Made by a program: the position numbers and the translations under genes
NCBI GenBank assembly: GCA_036852015.1
Contig: JAANDG010000296.1
Location: 62,001-126,000, forward strand
Length of the DNA stretch: 64,000 nt
Direction: 5' to 3'
DNA from: Pelodera strongyloides
Taxonomy: Eukaryota > Nematoda > Chromadorea > Rhabditida > Rhabditidae
The notes under the pieces: model-generated
Seen by the model: only the letters and a program-made list of their open reading frames with translations
What the model was told of the DNA's origin: nothing
The model's database searches: none
In this document: piece by piece, positions 22,660 through 35,285 of the stretch
How the letters are laid out: each line of letters begins with the position of its first letter
Numbering within the stretch: the first letter of the stretch is position 1

Positions 22660-25600
22660 TCAATGTGACATAAAACTCGGCATGGGCGGGGGCGGACCCA
22701 TCATTTGCGGCACCGGAAACCCAGTCGGCGGGCCCACTAGTGGTATGTTTGGGGGTGGGCCAGTCGGGGCCAATGTTAACTTCTTCTCCTTGAGCGCTTC
22801 CATAACCATCCAGCATGGGGCGGGGATTAAAGGAGGACCAGCAGGGGGCGGTTGATGGGCGGGCGCCGCGCGCACGCCCCAGCGAGCCCAGAGTGGATCC
22901 TGCAAGATCATACCGTAATCACAAACTCAAAACAAAATTTAAATTTCCCTCCAAACAAAAACTCTTACCCTGATCACGACATGTCATGGGAGGACAGACA
23001 CAATCCGAGTACATTTATGCAAATGGACTGAACCGCGCTCAGAAAGTGTTACTATGCGAAACAATACCCACGACACAAAATTTGTCTACGATGGTATATT
23101 TCAAGTTTCATTCATTGCAATGTTATGTCAATGTTTCCAGAAATAATCCAGTTGGTGATTTCGATTCGTGTCAACTCGAACTCGGGAGGTAGCTCCCAGT
23201 CGTCACAGGTGAGAGAACTCCTTAGCAGCCGCAAGCTAAATCTCTACTCCTCAAGAGTAAAAGGCGCGCAGAGGTATCTACCCCCTAACTGTAAGTAGGA
23301 TTCAGCGCGATTCCTTCTGAATAGAGATATCGTCTGTTAGGTCTCAATAACTAGGCATACAAAGCAGTGTGTCTAATCAAAACTCGCACGAGGAACGCAG
23401 AGCAGATAATGCGCGCTGGGGCTGGGGCCAAAAATATCGCAATTACATTTGCATTTGCATCATGACACGACCTATAAGACACGAAAGTGGGAACTAACCT
23501 TTGAATCAAAAGTCGGCTTGGAATTTCCCCACAACTGAGGCGGAGGCGCCGAGGCGGTCTGCTGAGGTGGGGCTTGTTGGTATACCGCTACAAATAAGAA
23601 TAAGAGATAGTTCCACATGGATCACAGTGATCGAGTAAAACCCATGAATTGGACCAAACATTCTCATTTGTGAAAGCTTACGTGAACGGTGCGAATCAAA
23701 ACTTTTTGGCTAATCACGACTCACGACATCCGTAGAAAGTTGTGAGTTGGACATACGGCACTACGGCAGATACAGTTAGGCTTAAAGTTGTGCGTAAAGG
23801 TAAAATGACGCAGAAAGCACCCGAGACTTTTTCCGTATTTATAAATTTGAGTGAAACGTATACGTGATACATCATTTTACAGTAAGTACAAACAGAGTAC
23901 TTCTACTTATTCGCAATGTTTATGGGATGTATGAGAAAGCGATAAAAAGATGCCTAAACTCCTAAACAAAACGAACCTGGCTTATCTGCCTGTGGCGCGC
24001 TTGTTCCCATCACTAGTTCCACCATTTGTTGCATCAGATTCTGGGGATTTATTTCATCGTGTCCACTATGAGCAGCATGCTGGGGGACAACCACTAAAAT
24101 GAGCGAATGTTTACATAATGACATGGCACATAATGGAATACAATTTAAATACAATACATGGGAACGATGTGGTAGAGTATATTATATACTCATTCCGGAG
24201 GTGGTTCGCGTAATTTTCTCTATTCGTGATACGTTTCTAATAAATTTATCGTACCACCTCAGGGCTTCCCATACCTTATATGCTAATTCCGGAGGTGGTT
24301 CAGCCATGAACCCTCTAAATTTATGCAATATTCTAATTCCGGTGGTGGTTCGCCGGTGAGCCAGCCAGCGGGCTTAGGCTATGACTCATACCCATTACAA
24401 AACAAACCACACCCCCACCCCCACACAATGTACCGAAGAACCAAGGAACCGTAAAACAGCATACTAATACTAATACAATACAATCAAAACGCAATCACAA
24501 GTGGTCTGTCATATGAGTTCAATTTTACGCCGGAAAGACATATAATGCCAAACAATTTTCATAGAATGCATGGGAATACAGCATTCTAGCGCACGTTCCA
24601 CAAGCCAGGTGCCATACCCCTTTAAAAAAATATAAATTGTTACTTGGGGGTGGCTGGGTGAACTGCTGGGGAACGGGAACGTGCTGTTGTTGAATTTGCA
24701 ATTGTTGTTGTCTACGTTGTTCCGCTTCCATTTCTGCTTGGTGGTGCGCAATGTATTGCTGAAAAACAATTAGTGAACATCCATCGATAACGATAATAAC
24801 ATGCTAGATACAGATACTCATCCGAAAGAGCAGAGCACACACACACATTTGGTATGTTCTTGTTTGCTTAGTTGTTGAAAAATCGCCGCTACTTGACCGG
24901 AAACTGTAGGGGAAAGAAATCCTGTAAGCTAACTTGAACAAACTAAACCATCCATTCAGTTCAGTTCGGTCCGCCGACGTCGTGTAAAAGCCACTACACA
25001 AAATCACACACACCACAATCACACATACATAAATGCAAAGACAACTTACATAGATACACACGCAAGCGCATTCGCACATACACACAGCAACAACACTGGC
25101 CCGCGCGCACGCACGCACCACAGATACACAAACGCATATTCACACACACACACACACATACACAGTCACTCACATGCACACCACACATATACACGAATAC
25201 AAGCACAACGCACACAACCAAATCAAATTCATAGTGGAAAAAAATGATCAATCATACCTGTTGTGATTGTGCGTAGGCCGCGGCTTGTGCGGCCGCCGCA
25301 TCGGCGTCCAAGGCAGCTCGTCGTGCAGCTTCTTCCGCTAGAAAACGAAACCATTAGGTTAGGTCTTACGTCTCGGTCTCGCGTATGCAAGCGCCAAGGC
25401 AATCAATTATAATACTAATGCACGGTAACATTCATTTGATGCACAAACGCTCTCGTATAGTTCTCGCATTTAGAAAGTTTTCTCAATGTTTCACTCAAAA
25501 TTAAGAATTGAACGTAGCCACATGAGTCGTTTCTACTGATGCTGATTGCTGATGTTCGTAGAGCATTTCATGTATCTCTCTACATGCCCTCTTTTCTAGT

Positions 25601-26856
25601 GAGTAACTCAAGCAGACAAGACTTACCTTCCTTTTGCCTTTTTTCGACATCTTCTCTGGCCCTAGCCATCTTTTCCATTTGCTCTGCTTCTTCAGCCTGT
25701 CGCTTACGTTCTTGTTCGGCAGCCGCTTCGCGAGCCTCTCTCTCGGCCTGAAAGTCAAATAGTCAAGTATCCACACATATCAAGTCTTTTCCAGAAATCG
25801 GTTCCTAAACTCACGCAACAACCAACTCCGGATTCGATTTGACCAAACCGGAAGAGCTATTCCAAACTTGAGTGAAACAGTCCTATTTATTTTTCACTGT
25901 AACATCTCTTCTGCTCTCTTCGAATAAAGTATTCCCGCATATATTATGGCATAATGCATAATAAATCTTCAAATAAATCAAATGAATAGCAAATAATAAT
26001 AACAAAGCAACTAAAACAAATCAAGCTACAAACCTTTTCTTTCAGTCCCTTTCTTCGTTTCTCGACATCTTTCTCCCAGTTGCAAAACTGATCCACGTAA
26101 GCATTATATGCAGGCGTCCCTTCGGAATTTCTATAATACATAAGATTATAAGAATCGACTACATAATTATTGCACAATCTACTATTAATTTTTAAACAAG
26201 GGACGATGAGAATGTTCCTTTTTTAAAACTTTTGACAGTAGTCCAACCTCAGAAAATGAGATGAACGCATTCAATTAAGGAAGTTGCATTTTTGAATAAA
26301 GTTAAAGTCACAAGCTCATTAGCCCATATCCTCGACTCTTAATACCAACTACGCTGCAATACGGTCTTCTGGAATGTAAGTGTATTTGGTGCACTTGAGC
26401 CGTTGGTCCCAAGTCAGTGCATCATTGGACTTTGGCCACATGATCTTTTTTCAGAAATGTCGCTTGAAACCCAGAATTTTCTGATGAAGTAAAAGAAACT
26501 TACTTATTCTTCTCTTTCCACGCATCGAACTGAGCTTTATACTCCCGATACTGCTTTTCCAATTCCTCGGCACTATTCTAAAATAAGCAATGAATCAGAC
26601 ACTGAACCCACAAAGCATTGAGGAATAGTAACACAGAATAAAAATGATCTTAAATGACGTACTCTTCATATGGATAGATCCTCGCTCTTGAAACGAATTA
26701 AAAAGTGCGTTTTGTGATGTGATTTATAACACAAACTGCACGTTACATTGATTCTCTTTGTGCGTAATAAATTATTATAATTATAATAATTATGATTTAA
26801 TCCCCATAACGCTTACCTTCGACATTCTTCGATTATCGATGACTGGTGTCGCAACG
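22660..26856 (-). CDS. Gln/Pro-rich coiled-coil protein, YLPM1-like (5' end missing)
   Basis: Nine exons join in frame on the minus strand: 26856-26817, 26577-26504, 26130-26034, 25747-25627, 25337-25258, 24758-24644, 24093-23977, 23587-23499 and 22899-22660 (stop TGA). About 324 residues are covered; the first exon enters in phase 2, so upstream exons are missing. Order: two short 'Y...QF..W' motifs ([15 protein letters not shown] and [19 protein letters not shown]), an Ala/Glu/Arg-rich helix ([20 protein letters not shown]), a Gln-rich part ([17 protein letters not shown]), and a Pro-rich tail ([19 protein letters not shown], ending [11 protein letters not shown]). The paired 'Y..QF..W' motifs plus Pro/Gln content recall YLPM1/ZAP3, a nuclear protein, but the kinase-like C-terminal half of that family is absent. 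Identity is tentative; the exon model is good. Confidence 0.75.
24530..24625. mobile_element. Half copy of a family A MITE next to a splice donor
   Basis: CATGGGAATACAGCATTCTAG, then CGTTCCACAAGCCAGGTGCC and ATACCCCTTTAA. It ends 18 bp from the GTAACA donor of exon 24758-24644. A repeated TTCCGGAGGTGGTTCG word lies further left, at 24190-24350. Confidence 0.55.
24836..25215. repeat. CA-rich low-complexity intron
   Basis: Many CACACA runs mixed with CGCAC and CATACA in the intron between exons 25337-25258 and 24758-24644. Confidence 0.85.
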
Positions 26857-27599
26857 CTGAAAATGTAGGATTTATAAAAAGAGCATGTACATAGCCCAGA
26901 AGAAATCAGAAGAAATGTCCAACAACCCTTGATTGGGCCACAAATATAGTTACTATAAAATCAAACATAGTAATAATACAGCTACGCCAGGCTGTTTTGT
27001 AGTTTGCAAATTTATATACATTATAAATACAACATATTTCGATTCAATATTCAATCATTCAAAAAAAATTTATGAATGTATTTTAAAGATGTATTTCTAT
27101 TTCAGCAATTTTGCGGCAAAACATAGTTTAAAGAGTTTCGACGCTACGAAACTAGATAGTGTGCATTCAGAGGAGGGACACGACGCACATACAATAATGC
27201 ACTATACCGGCATGCTAATTTTTCTTTCGCTTGTGCTAGGCTGGGAAACTGAAGGGTTAAGTACACTACTTGGGTAAACTGAACCCGTGAACAAACCCCA
27301 TAAGTGTTCAGTGGAAGTGTTACGTAACACCTAGGTAAACTCAACGGTTAAGTTGAATAGTGCATGTTTCCTCGGCAGCGTGCATTTTTTTCAAGTTTTT
27401 TTTGGACTTTGCAGTAAACTTCGTGTTTTCCCAGTGAATTACTATATATTTTACTAGTTAAGTTTTGATATGTTGTTTTTATGATGTATCTCTCTTTATC
27501 TATTCATGTTATTATTGAAATATGGTCTGCACTGTTCATGTTATTCGAATTACAACTATTTCATTATATGTTCTATTCTGCTTTTGATTATATTTTTAG

Positions 27600-28191
27600 A
27601 ACGCGCCGCATCAACTACGTCAGACGAGGTGGATCATTGTCCTGAATCAGCATGGACTGTTGCTTCGCGATACGAACATCGCCGAATGTAGCCTTTTCCA
27701 TTGTGGTATGTTTTACTTACACACCATCTTCTCAATTCTCAAATGAGCAGTGAATTTCGTTATTTTCAGCTTATCTAGTTATGTGAGCGTACGTCTTTTA
27801 GATACGATGCTTCTTGTGCCTTCTGCGTCTGCAATTTGTGTCGTGTCTGATGTGTGATAACTCTATTTTTGACGGATTTCTTTGTCGACTCATGTACACA
27901 CATTCTTGTTGACAAGGTAGGCGTATATCGAAGAATAATTTGTAGTGCTTGCTGTTCTCTTGTGCGCATAAAAACTAACACCTAAATAACATTAATGACG
28001 CCTTCATTTGCTTGAAGCTCATCAGTGATTAATGATCTATTATGATTTTATATGTCGTTGAACCTGTACGTTTGCAGATTTCTCCACTGGCCTGTTCATC
28101 AACTGCACATCAACTGCGAAGAGCTTGAAAACGTCTGACTGCAATCTGACGGATGTGCTGCAGTGGTGCTGCGCTGATGCACAGTGTGAAC
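27600..28191 (+). CDS. Possible small Cys-rich gene (two exons seen)
   Basis: Exon 27600-27705 follows TATTTTTAG and ends in phase 1 before GTATGT. It reads APHQLRQTRWIIVLNQHG and IAECSLFHC. Exon 28078-28191 follows GTTTGCAG, enters in phase 1 and reads FSTGLFINCTSTAKSLK, then CNLTDVLQWCCADAQCE. The joined frame is Cys-rich. The first exon is also open in another frame (ERAASTTSDEVDHC), so the reading is uncertain. If no splice follows, the second exon runs on to a stop at 28397 through a Phe/Leu-rich stretch. No start codon or homologue identified. Confidence 0.35.
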
Positions 28192-28687
28192 GTAGATGGA
28201 GATTACAAAGATTGCCTCTGCTTTTAGTAGATTTATTGGTTTGTAATGAGCCTTCTTTCCACACGAGCCTTTTGTCTTCTTTCTTGAGCGTTTTCCTCTT
28301 TCTACACGATTTTATGTTTTATATTTTGCTCGTGTTTGATTTTTGTTGGTTGGTACTGTACTTTATAGTTTATTCAACGTACATGCACCTATCGTAAAAC
28401 CTTATGTTATATTATAACCTTATATTGATGCACACATTTTATGTGTTAATAAGTATTTATATTTACTTATTCTTTATGTTCATCTTTTATTTCGTTTTGG
28501 CTGGTTTTCGTTGCTTTTATTATAATAAAATTATTTAAGGCAAATTTCACGTTATTATTAGTGTGCTCTAATTTTTGGATCGGTTATTTATTTTAGTAGT
28601 TGCGACAGTATTTGGTGCTAACCGCCCGCAGAAATTTTCCCGAAGGTGTGCTCTAAAACGCAATCGCGGTACCGTAGTTGGAGTACT

Positions 28688-28772
28688 TAAGGGTTAAACT
28701 TACCACTTCCGCTGAAGGGTTAAGTTTAACAATAAACTAACCCTTCGGCGGAAGTGGTAAGATTAACCCCTC
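28688..28772. mobile_element. Short foldback repeat upstream of the ATAD5-like gene
   Basis: GGGTTAAACTTACCACTTCC on the left pairs with GGAAGTGGTAAGATTAACCC on the right, around GCTGAAGGGTTAAGTTTAAC. It lies about 215 bp before the ATG of the ATAD5-like gene. Confidence 0.7.
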
Positions 28773-28985
28773 AGTAACCCTATCAGAGTGATTGCTTTCT
28801 CGTCGGTCGTCTGTCTATTTGCCTTTTCTAAAGTGAATTGGGCTTATCTATGGTTTAAAGCAGTAATTTTCCTCTTGAATGGTTGTCTAACCTCGTTTTT
28901 GTATGTACATCTTATTTTTCATGGGCCGTTTATTTTGTTACTGTTTCTTGAATGAAGTATTCATAGATCATTTCAGCAGTTCCCA

Positions 28986-31900
28986 ATGAAGATCAGAAAA
29001 TCAAATCAACCACCTGAAGCGACTGTTCAGAAACAAGGAGCTAAACGGAAAAACCAGGTTTGTTTTGGCCAAAACATATATTCCCACTTGTCATGCGGCC
29101 TTGATTGAGATTGCGCCCAAATATAAATATACGAATACTACTTTATTCAGACTTACAATCATATCGTGGTAATTTATTCTAATCATAATTTCCATTGTCA
29201 ATCAATGTATATGTATACCATTATTTCTAGACTAGTGTGTCAGAATTCTTCACTTCGGCAAAACGTGTTCCACTTGATGAGAAAGTGGACACAACTAATT
29301 TACGTGCCGAAGCGGACATGAAACCGTCATGTGCCGATAACGAAAAGAAGCGTCGGAGGTCTTCTATTGAGGTTATTGAAGTCAAGATCGCGAAAGGCAA
29401 GAAAGCATCATCCAATAAGAAATCCAATGGCATGATAGAAAGGGACCTGGATGACCTACAGAATCCGAGGCCATCTATTTTGCTCGGTTAGTTTTGGCCT
29501 TCCCTAATCAGATGCGAAATTGGCTAACAGTAAGCACACAATTATTTCCCATTATTCAAAACGCGTTTACCGATTTAGTTCATTCTTTATATGGAGCAAA
29601 GAACTTCAGATTCGAAAGTCAGTTTATGTTTTAGCATATCCGAGTATTGTAATCGAATCGATGTTTTAGATCATACGGATTTTGCTCCCGTCCCAACGAT
29701 TCACTGGTTTGGTTCTGAACCACATGCAGATGTTCGAGAACCTGAATTGCGTGACCGCTTTCGTCCCTTGCCGACTAAAGGTTTGATTTTCGCCTTGGTT
29801 CTTCTTTTTTGATAATTGTTCTCTACTGTTATTGTTCAGCTTTTTGTACTTCTTCGCAATTGTGTGCTTATGTGATCAATAAGATTTAAGTGTACTTTCG
29901 AATATATAAGCATATACAACTAACAAGAAGACCATAGACCATCAGTACTCTAGAGCTGTTCGAACGCACCACGTGTTTCAAGCACTTGACCCACACAGAG
30001 TCATTATCTGACTGATGATTACGGATCTTCTATTCTTTCTTTTACTAAACCACACAACCAAGACCAGGGGTAATTGTTAATTTGTTATCAGTTAGTGATC
30101 ACACATCACACTTTTTAGAAACGGCCGAAGCCGACTCCGTTTTGGAGTCTTCAAAACGTTCACACTGGACGTCGTTGGTACTAAAGAAGCAGGAACAACA
30201 CTTAGATGATGAACTCGTTAGAAGCATTAACATCCTATCTGCTGGAAGTGAACCTAGGTATGCTTAGTTGCTTGTGGTCCAGCATATAAACGAATACACA
30301 TTGTTTGGTCTCCAAATTGTGTCTGCTTACTGCTAAGGATCAATATTTTGTATAACACTTCCCGCCTTCCCGCGGTGGAATTCGAACCTTTGTTCTATTT
30401 CTATTTCCTCAGGCAACGCGTTAGTCACTGAGGTATTTGTACGTGTAATAATGATAATGGTTTATTGTTTGCATAAAAAGCACTTAGCACATAATCTAAG
30501 GGCATCCCTGTGTGCAAGTTGTACTTACGCTTAACTTGCAGATGTTCGAGTCCATCCGCCCGAATGTGGTATGACCAGATCTGTGGCGAAACAGGAATAT
30601 TCTGGAAGTTTGTGCCCGAAAAACGCCTCTCTTCTCTCATGGGATTTTTGAAAAAGTGGCGTCGAAGACTGGATAAAGAGACTGGTGAGACTGTCCTTTA
30701 GTGTCTTTGTTCACTGATCGTATTTCTCGTTTCTCAAATAATATAATCATGTTTTTTTGTTGAACAAACTTGCTTCACATGGCTTCGACTTATGGAATTG
30801 TAATATATCTGCAAGGGAAGAGCATTGTGATGCAGTCATTTTGATGTTGTAATAGGTGGTGGCCCATAATATATTTTATTCAGCAGAGGCGAATTCGTCG
30901 AAAAGCAAAATGGACAAGAAAGAGAGGATGAAGAGCAAACGTCGAACATCGGATGTATCGGATGGATATGCATGCGAGAGTGACGAGGATTATAACCCAG
31001 ATGGATGTGAGAGTGACGAGGATTATAACCCAGATGGGGAAGTGGAGAGCATGACGAACCCGCTGGTTCTATATGGACCGACCGGAGCACTGAAGGAGGC
31101 ATTGGTAGGTAATGTTGGATCGGTTTTCCGTTTCTGCATCCGCATCATTGATACTGAATTCATCCTTTATTGGATCGGTTTTCCGCTTCCGCATCACTGA
31201 TTCTGAATTCAGGGGTCTAGGTCGATCAGTCGAGTAACTGGCATGGCTAGCTCAAGGGGATAGCGCTTGTCCGCATGTCGTTCGTGGTTGTACCGTTATA
31301 CGACTATAACCGAAATGTTTTACTTCTGTATTATATTCGTCCGAATCTGTTTAGGTTCAACATTGTGCTGAACAGTGTGGTTTCGAAGTCCTCGAACTGC
31401 ACCCCGGAGAGCGCAGAGATGCGGAGACAATGAAGAGAAAGTTGCAAGGAGCATCAACATCACAACGGGTATGTGTGCTTTAGTGCTTTTAACTTGAGTT
31501 CATCAGCACATCTCCAGAGCCTGATTGCCAGGTCCGGGTCCCAGGTCTAAGGGGCTCCGTCATGACCATTATACATGGGACCCAGGACCCTGATTGCCAG
31601 GTCCGGGTCCCAGGTCTAAGGGGCTCCGTCATGACCATTAGACCTGGGACCCTGATTGCCAGGTCCGGGTCCCAGGTCTAAGGGGCTCCGTCATGACCAT
31701 TAGACCTGGGACCCTGATTGCCAGGTCCGGGTCCCAGGTCTAAGGGGCTCCGTCATGACCATTAGACCTGGGACCCTGATTGCCATATCCGGGTCCCAGG
31801 TCTAAGGGGCTCCGTCATGACCATTAGATCTGGGACCCTGATTGCCAGGTCCGGGTCCCAGGTCTAAGGGGCTCCGTCATGACCATTAGACCTGAGACCC

Positions 31901-34357
31901 TGATTGATAGGTCCGGGTCCCAGGTCTAAGGGGCTGTCTGGCTGTCATGACGGAGGCCAGTTTTTGCTGTCAGCTTTCAGCTTTCAATACGACTACAGAG
32001 TGGATGAAAATATAGTATGTCGGACTCGATTTTCACAGGAACCAATCACTCATGTATTTTTAATATTTAGCATATGTGATGTGTTTATCTTCTTTTTTTT
32101 TTTAGATCTCGGCATCGACATTGTCAACGTTCTTTGGTGGAAAGAAACAGGAGGCGAAAGTGGACGAGAAACCACCCAAAAAGAAACACACTCTTGTGCT
32201 TATCTCATCGGTTGGTATTTTTACTTTGTGAGTTTGGCGTTCGGAGTCGTTCGCCGTTCTATTGGAGGAAGGAGCTGACTAGACTTACCTATACCATGCA
32301 GTAAGAATGTAGCGGGATTATCAGAAAGATACACACTACTTTATTTGTGCAAATCAGCGACTGAAACCAATGTGCGAATATAATATACGGTCGACAGGTC
32401 GAATTGTGATCCTGAGAAATGACTGTGCCATCTCGGTAAAGAATTCTCACATATAAATGAGTTGAGAGTTGTTAGCCGTAGTGTACTTTCATGAACTTGT
32501 CATTCGTATCACGAGTAAATGTTCGGCAGGCGTCGTATCTAGGAGCTTTTGATATTCCAACTCCCGACTAGAGGGACGCAAAGCTTAGTCAACACTCTAT
32601 CATCTATCATCCCATTCAGGTGGACATATTTTTCTCAAGCGATTACGACTTTGTCCCTACTTTAATGGCTTCTCTGGAAGCGGCTAGGATTCCGTTCATC
32701 TTCACGGCGGAGAACAAGGTAAATTGGTAAATAAATAATCTATTAACTTTTTATAGGGTAGAGTGCAGAATACTTTGTTTAAAAAAAGTATCAATTAACT
32801 GTTTATAGAGTACTTTGTATGTCTTTTGATTAGATGGTGAACAGGGAATTTTAATTTGGAATTATGTGTTTATGTGTGAGCTTATTTTTTTTTGTCACAA
32901 AACTTTTGGCAGGTTCTGTTCCCACTAAATGTGCGCCTGTAGCCGGAACGCAAAATCGGAACTTTTTCAACAATTTGTGGAGCTAGTGATACATCGTGTG
33001 TTGTATATCACTAATAATTTGACCATTGTCATTTTGCATCCGTTTTCAGCTAAATTCGAGTGCGTTATGCCAACTTGAAAGAATGGAAGAGCTTGAAGTA
33101 TCCAAAATTGACAGACTCCCGGAAGTTTTACAGGTATTATGCAGTGTTATTGTGCTATTTTGCATTTCTTTTTATTAGCATAGCATGCATCACTAATGAA
33201 AACTTTAAAACTCGTAGGGAATGAACTATGAGAAGAAAAAAGCATACAAAGTAACATCACAACGTAGTAATAATAGAGCAAAATAATTTTCAAATATTTG
33301 TATTACAATTTCTTTTCTGATGTGGGTATGTATGATTTATTTTGGGGTGATTTCTGCTCATTTATGGAATTGTTGAGTGGCGATTTGGCGAATGGAGTTT
33401 TGCCATTCGCATTCCTATCTAGACCTTCTCGCCATGTCCTGGGGCCGGTTTCACCAACATTTCCGTTTGGCAGTGGCACGGAACTTCCGTGTGCAGCAAA
33501 ACAGTGCGCAAAGAGAAGAGACACAGACAATTAGCGATTGTTTATACATGTTTACTTCGCGCGTAAATGTTGGTGAAATCGGCCTCTGGGCCCGCTAGGC
33601 ATATCTTCATGGTTACTATACTAGATGGTTACTATGTAGTTCGTTCCATCTTTCATGTGTTTGTTATCTGACTCTATGTAAACCTTGTAACCGCACTTCA
33701 GACGGCTGCTCTGAAGCTGGGAGGCCGGAGTGTTCAATTGAACGAATGTGACACAGTATGTAATTTCTTTAAACACGACATCCGCAAAAGCCTATCGTGG
33801 ATGCAGTTTGCTTGCGCATCTGAAACGGAATCTTCAATTGCCAATTTGCCCGTGGATTGCAGGTGTGTTTTATAAATTTTGAAATTGTTCCTTACCTAAT
33901 ATTTCCCCGTTGTTCCCTTTATTGAAACATCACAACAAACGGAACGGTAAGGAGTAAGGAGTGTTTCACTATAGATGGCCTATTTACAAAGTAACGATCT
34001 TTGCAGCCAGAGTATCCATTAACTATTATATATTATCCATTATCCATTATCGATTTACATTGTATTACACTGCGTTAGATTTTTTTGTATTTCAATTCCA
34101 GTCCAAAGATAGCCGACCCAACGGAACAGTCGGTTATTGGTCGATTGTGGGAAATTGAGCCCCGCGCAGTGTATTTGGATGCTAGTGAACGACTCAGTGA
34201 TCGATTGTGGACCGATGCACATGTGATTTCAGAAGTTAGGGTAAGTTATGATGTTTTGTCAGATTTATCCTTCCTGTTGACGCATTGCTGCATTGCATGG
34301 TATGCCTCTAGTACACGCAAGAAGTTAGTTGGATAAAAAAATTAATTGTGTGTGAGG

Positions 34358-34407
<50 letters not shown>

Positions 34408-35285
34408 CGTGCGTGGTGTGTGTGAGGTGTGTGTGTGAGTGTGTGAGGTGTGTGTGTACGCACTCACGCACGCACGCACGCACATGTGCATGGACATAAG
34501 TAAATTGAGATAACCGGTAAAAAAACGGTAAAATAAGTGGAAATGAGTCTTCTTTAGACTGTAGACTATTGCCTCATTTTTTTAATGTGTAAAATGAACT
34601 TTTCAGCCGCCACGAAATGAACCTGCCAGGGAACAAGAATTGAAATTGATCCAACGTTCGTTGTCATACTTTGGAACGCTGAGATCGCTTGCCTCAGATG
34701 TGGTGCCCATGTTACAGTGTATTAACAAATCGTTTGAGAAGAAGATGTCTACGGGGCGCAGTCGCAAGTTCGTGATGTTCAGCAGTTGTTAGTTCTTCGT
34801 ATAGTTTGCAATCTGGGTGGTTAATTAATCTGCTTTCCTCGTTATCTTTCGATTCATCTCAACATAAGCGACAGTGTATTCGTAGGGTTTCAATTCGTGT
34901 CGACGTGGGTGGTCTGATCCTTCACGGTACATTTTTTCAACGTGGGTGGTATTTCTTAATGTTTCAATCCGTGTCGACATGCGTTTTGCATCAACGTAGG
35001 TGGTCTGATGTTTTACTTTGTTTTGACGTGGATGGTCTGATGTTTCGCATTGTTTCAACGTCAGCGTGGGTGGTCAGATATTTTACTTTGTTTCGACGTG
35101 GGTGGTCTGATGTTTCCCATTGTTTCAGCGTCGAGTGGGTATTCATAAAAATTGTTTATTGATTAGTACTGGTTTTCAGAATGCAGCACTATTTCGACCG
35201 GGTGAGCGATGATAACCGTATGATTGATGGCGATGGAAGTTTACGACCTTTACTAACACAGTTTCATAGATCATTGAGTGAATAG
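28986..35285 (+). CDS. ATAD5: ATAD5/Elg1-like PCNA unloader subunit with degenerate ATPase motifs
   Basis: Fourteen exons join without a frame break: 28986-29057, 29231-29486, 29670-29780, 30092-30257, 30542-30684, 30884-31104, 31355-31468, 32106-32210, 32620-32718, 33050-33133, 33702-33862, 34102-34240, 34607-34767 and 35180-35285 (645 aa). ATAD5/Elg1 replaces RFC1 in an RFC-like complex that removes PCNA, preferably SUMO-modified, from DNA after replication. The N-terminus has a PIP box across the first junction (Q-TSVSEFF, residues 24-31) and a SIM-like IEVIEV in a basic stretch. The RFC-like entry motif is MWYDQICGETG ... GFLKKWRRRLD. The nucleotide site is GPTGALKEALVQHCAEQCGF, where the family has GxxGxGKT, so the second Gly and the Thr are lost. 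The Walker B segment LVLISSVDIFF has Ser-Ser for the acidic pair. A second PIP-like STLSTFFGGKK follows. It is much shorter than the human protein. The last junction (AA|GTTCGT) is the least certain. Confidence 0.85.
30365..30440 (-). tRNA. tRNA-derived sequence in an ATAD5-like intron
   Basis: On the minus strand, CCTCAGTGACTAACGCG resembles an A box and AGGTTCGAATTCC is a perfect B box. They are about 45 bp apart with TTGCCTGAGGAAAT between. No closing acceptor stem is obvious, so this is probably a SINE head or pseudogene. A second A-box-like stretch without a B box (GGCTAGCTCAAGGGG) is at 31242 in the following introns. Confidence 0.4.
31510..31937. repeat. 62-bp tandem repeat, each unit a hairpin (intron 7 of the ATAD5-like gene)
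   Basis: About seven copies. CTGATTGCC recurs at 31521, 31590, 31652 and 31714, with exact 62-bp spacing in the middle. Each unit holds GGTCCCAGGTCTAA and its reverse complement TTAGACCTGGGACC around GGGGCTCCGTCATGACCA. In RNA each unit could fold into a 14-bp stem. Confidence 0.9.
34345..34485. repeat. GT-rich microsatellite (intron 12)
   Basis: GTGTGT runs broken by GAGGTGTG and GTGCGTGCGTGCGTG, then CACGCACGCACGCACGCAC, so the 3' part is the complement of the 5' part. Confidence 0.85.
34880..35140. repeat. Degenerate tandem repeat in the last intron
   Basis: Repeated words CGACGTGGGTGGTCTGATG and TTTTACTTTGTTTCGACG with a spacing of about 60-70 bp, four or five diverged copies. Confidence 0.75.

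Noticed and set aside
22601..22855. Gly-rich plus-strand ORF
   Set aside because: Antisense of the Pro-rich last exon of the minus-strand gene, which has splice and phase support.
31904..32278. 124-codon plus-strand ORF
   Set aside because: Runs from the intron 7 repeat into exon 8 in a frame different from the ATAD5-like reading.
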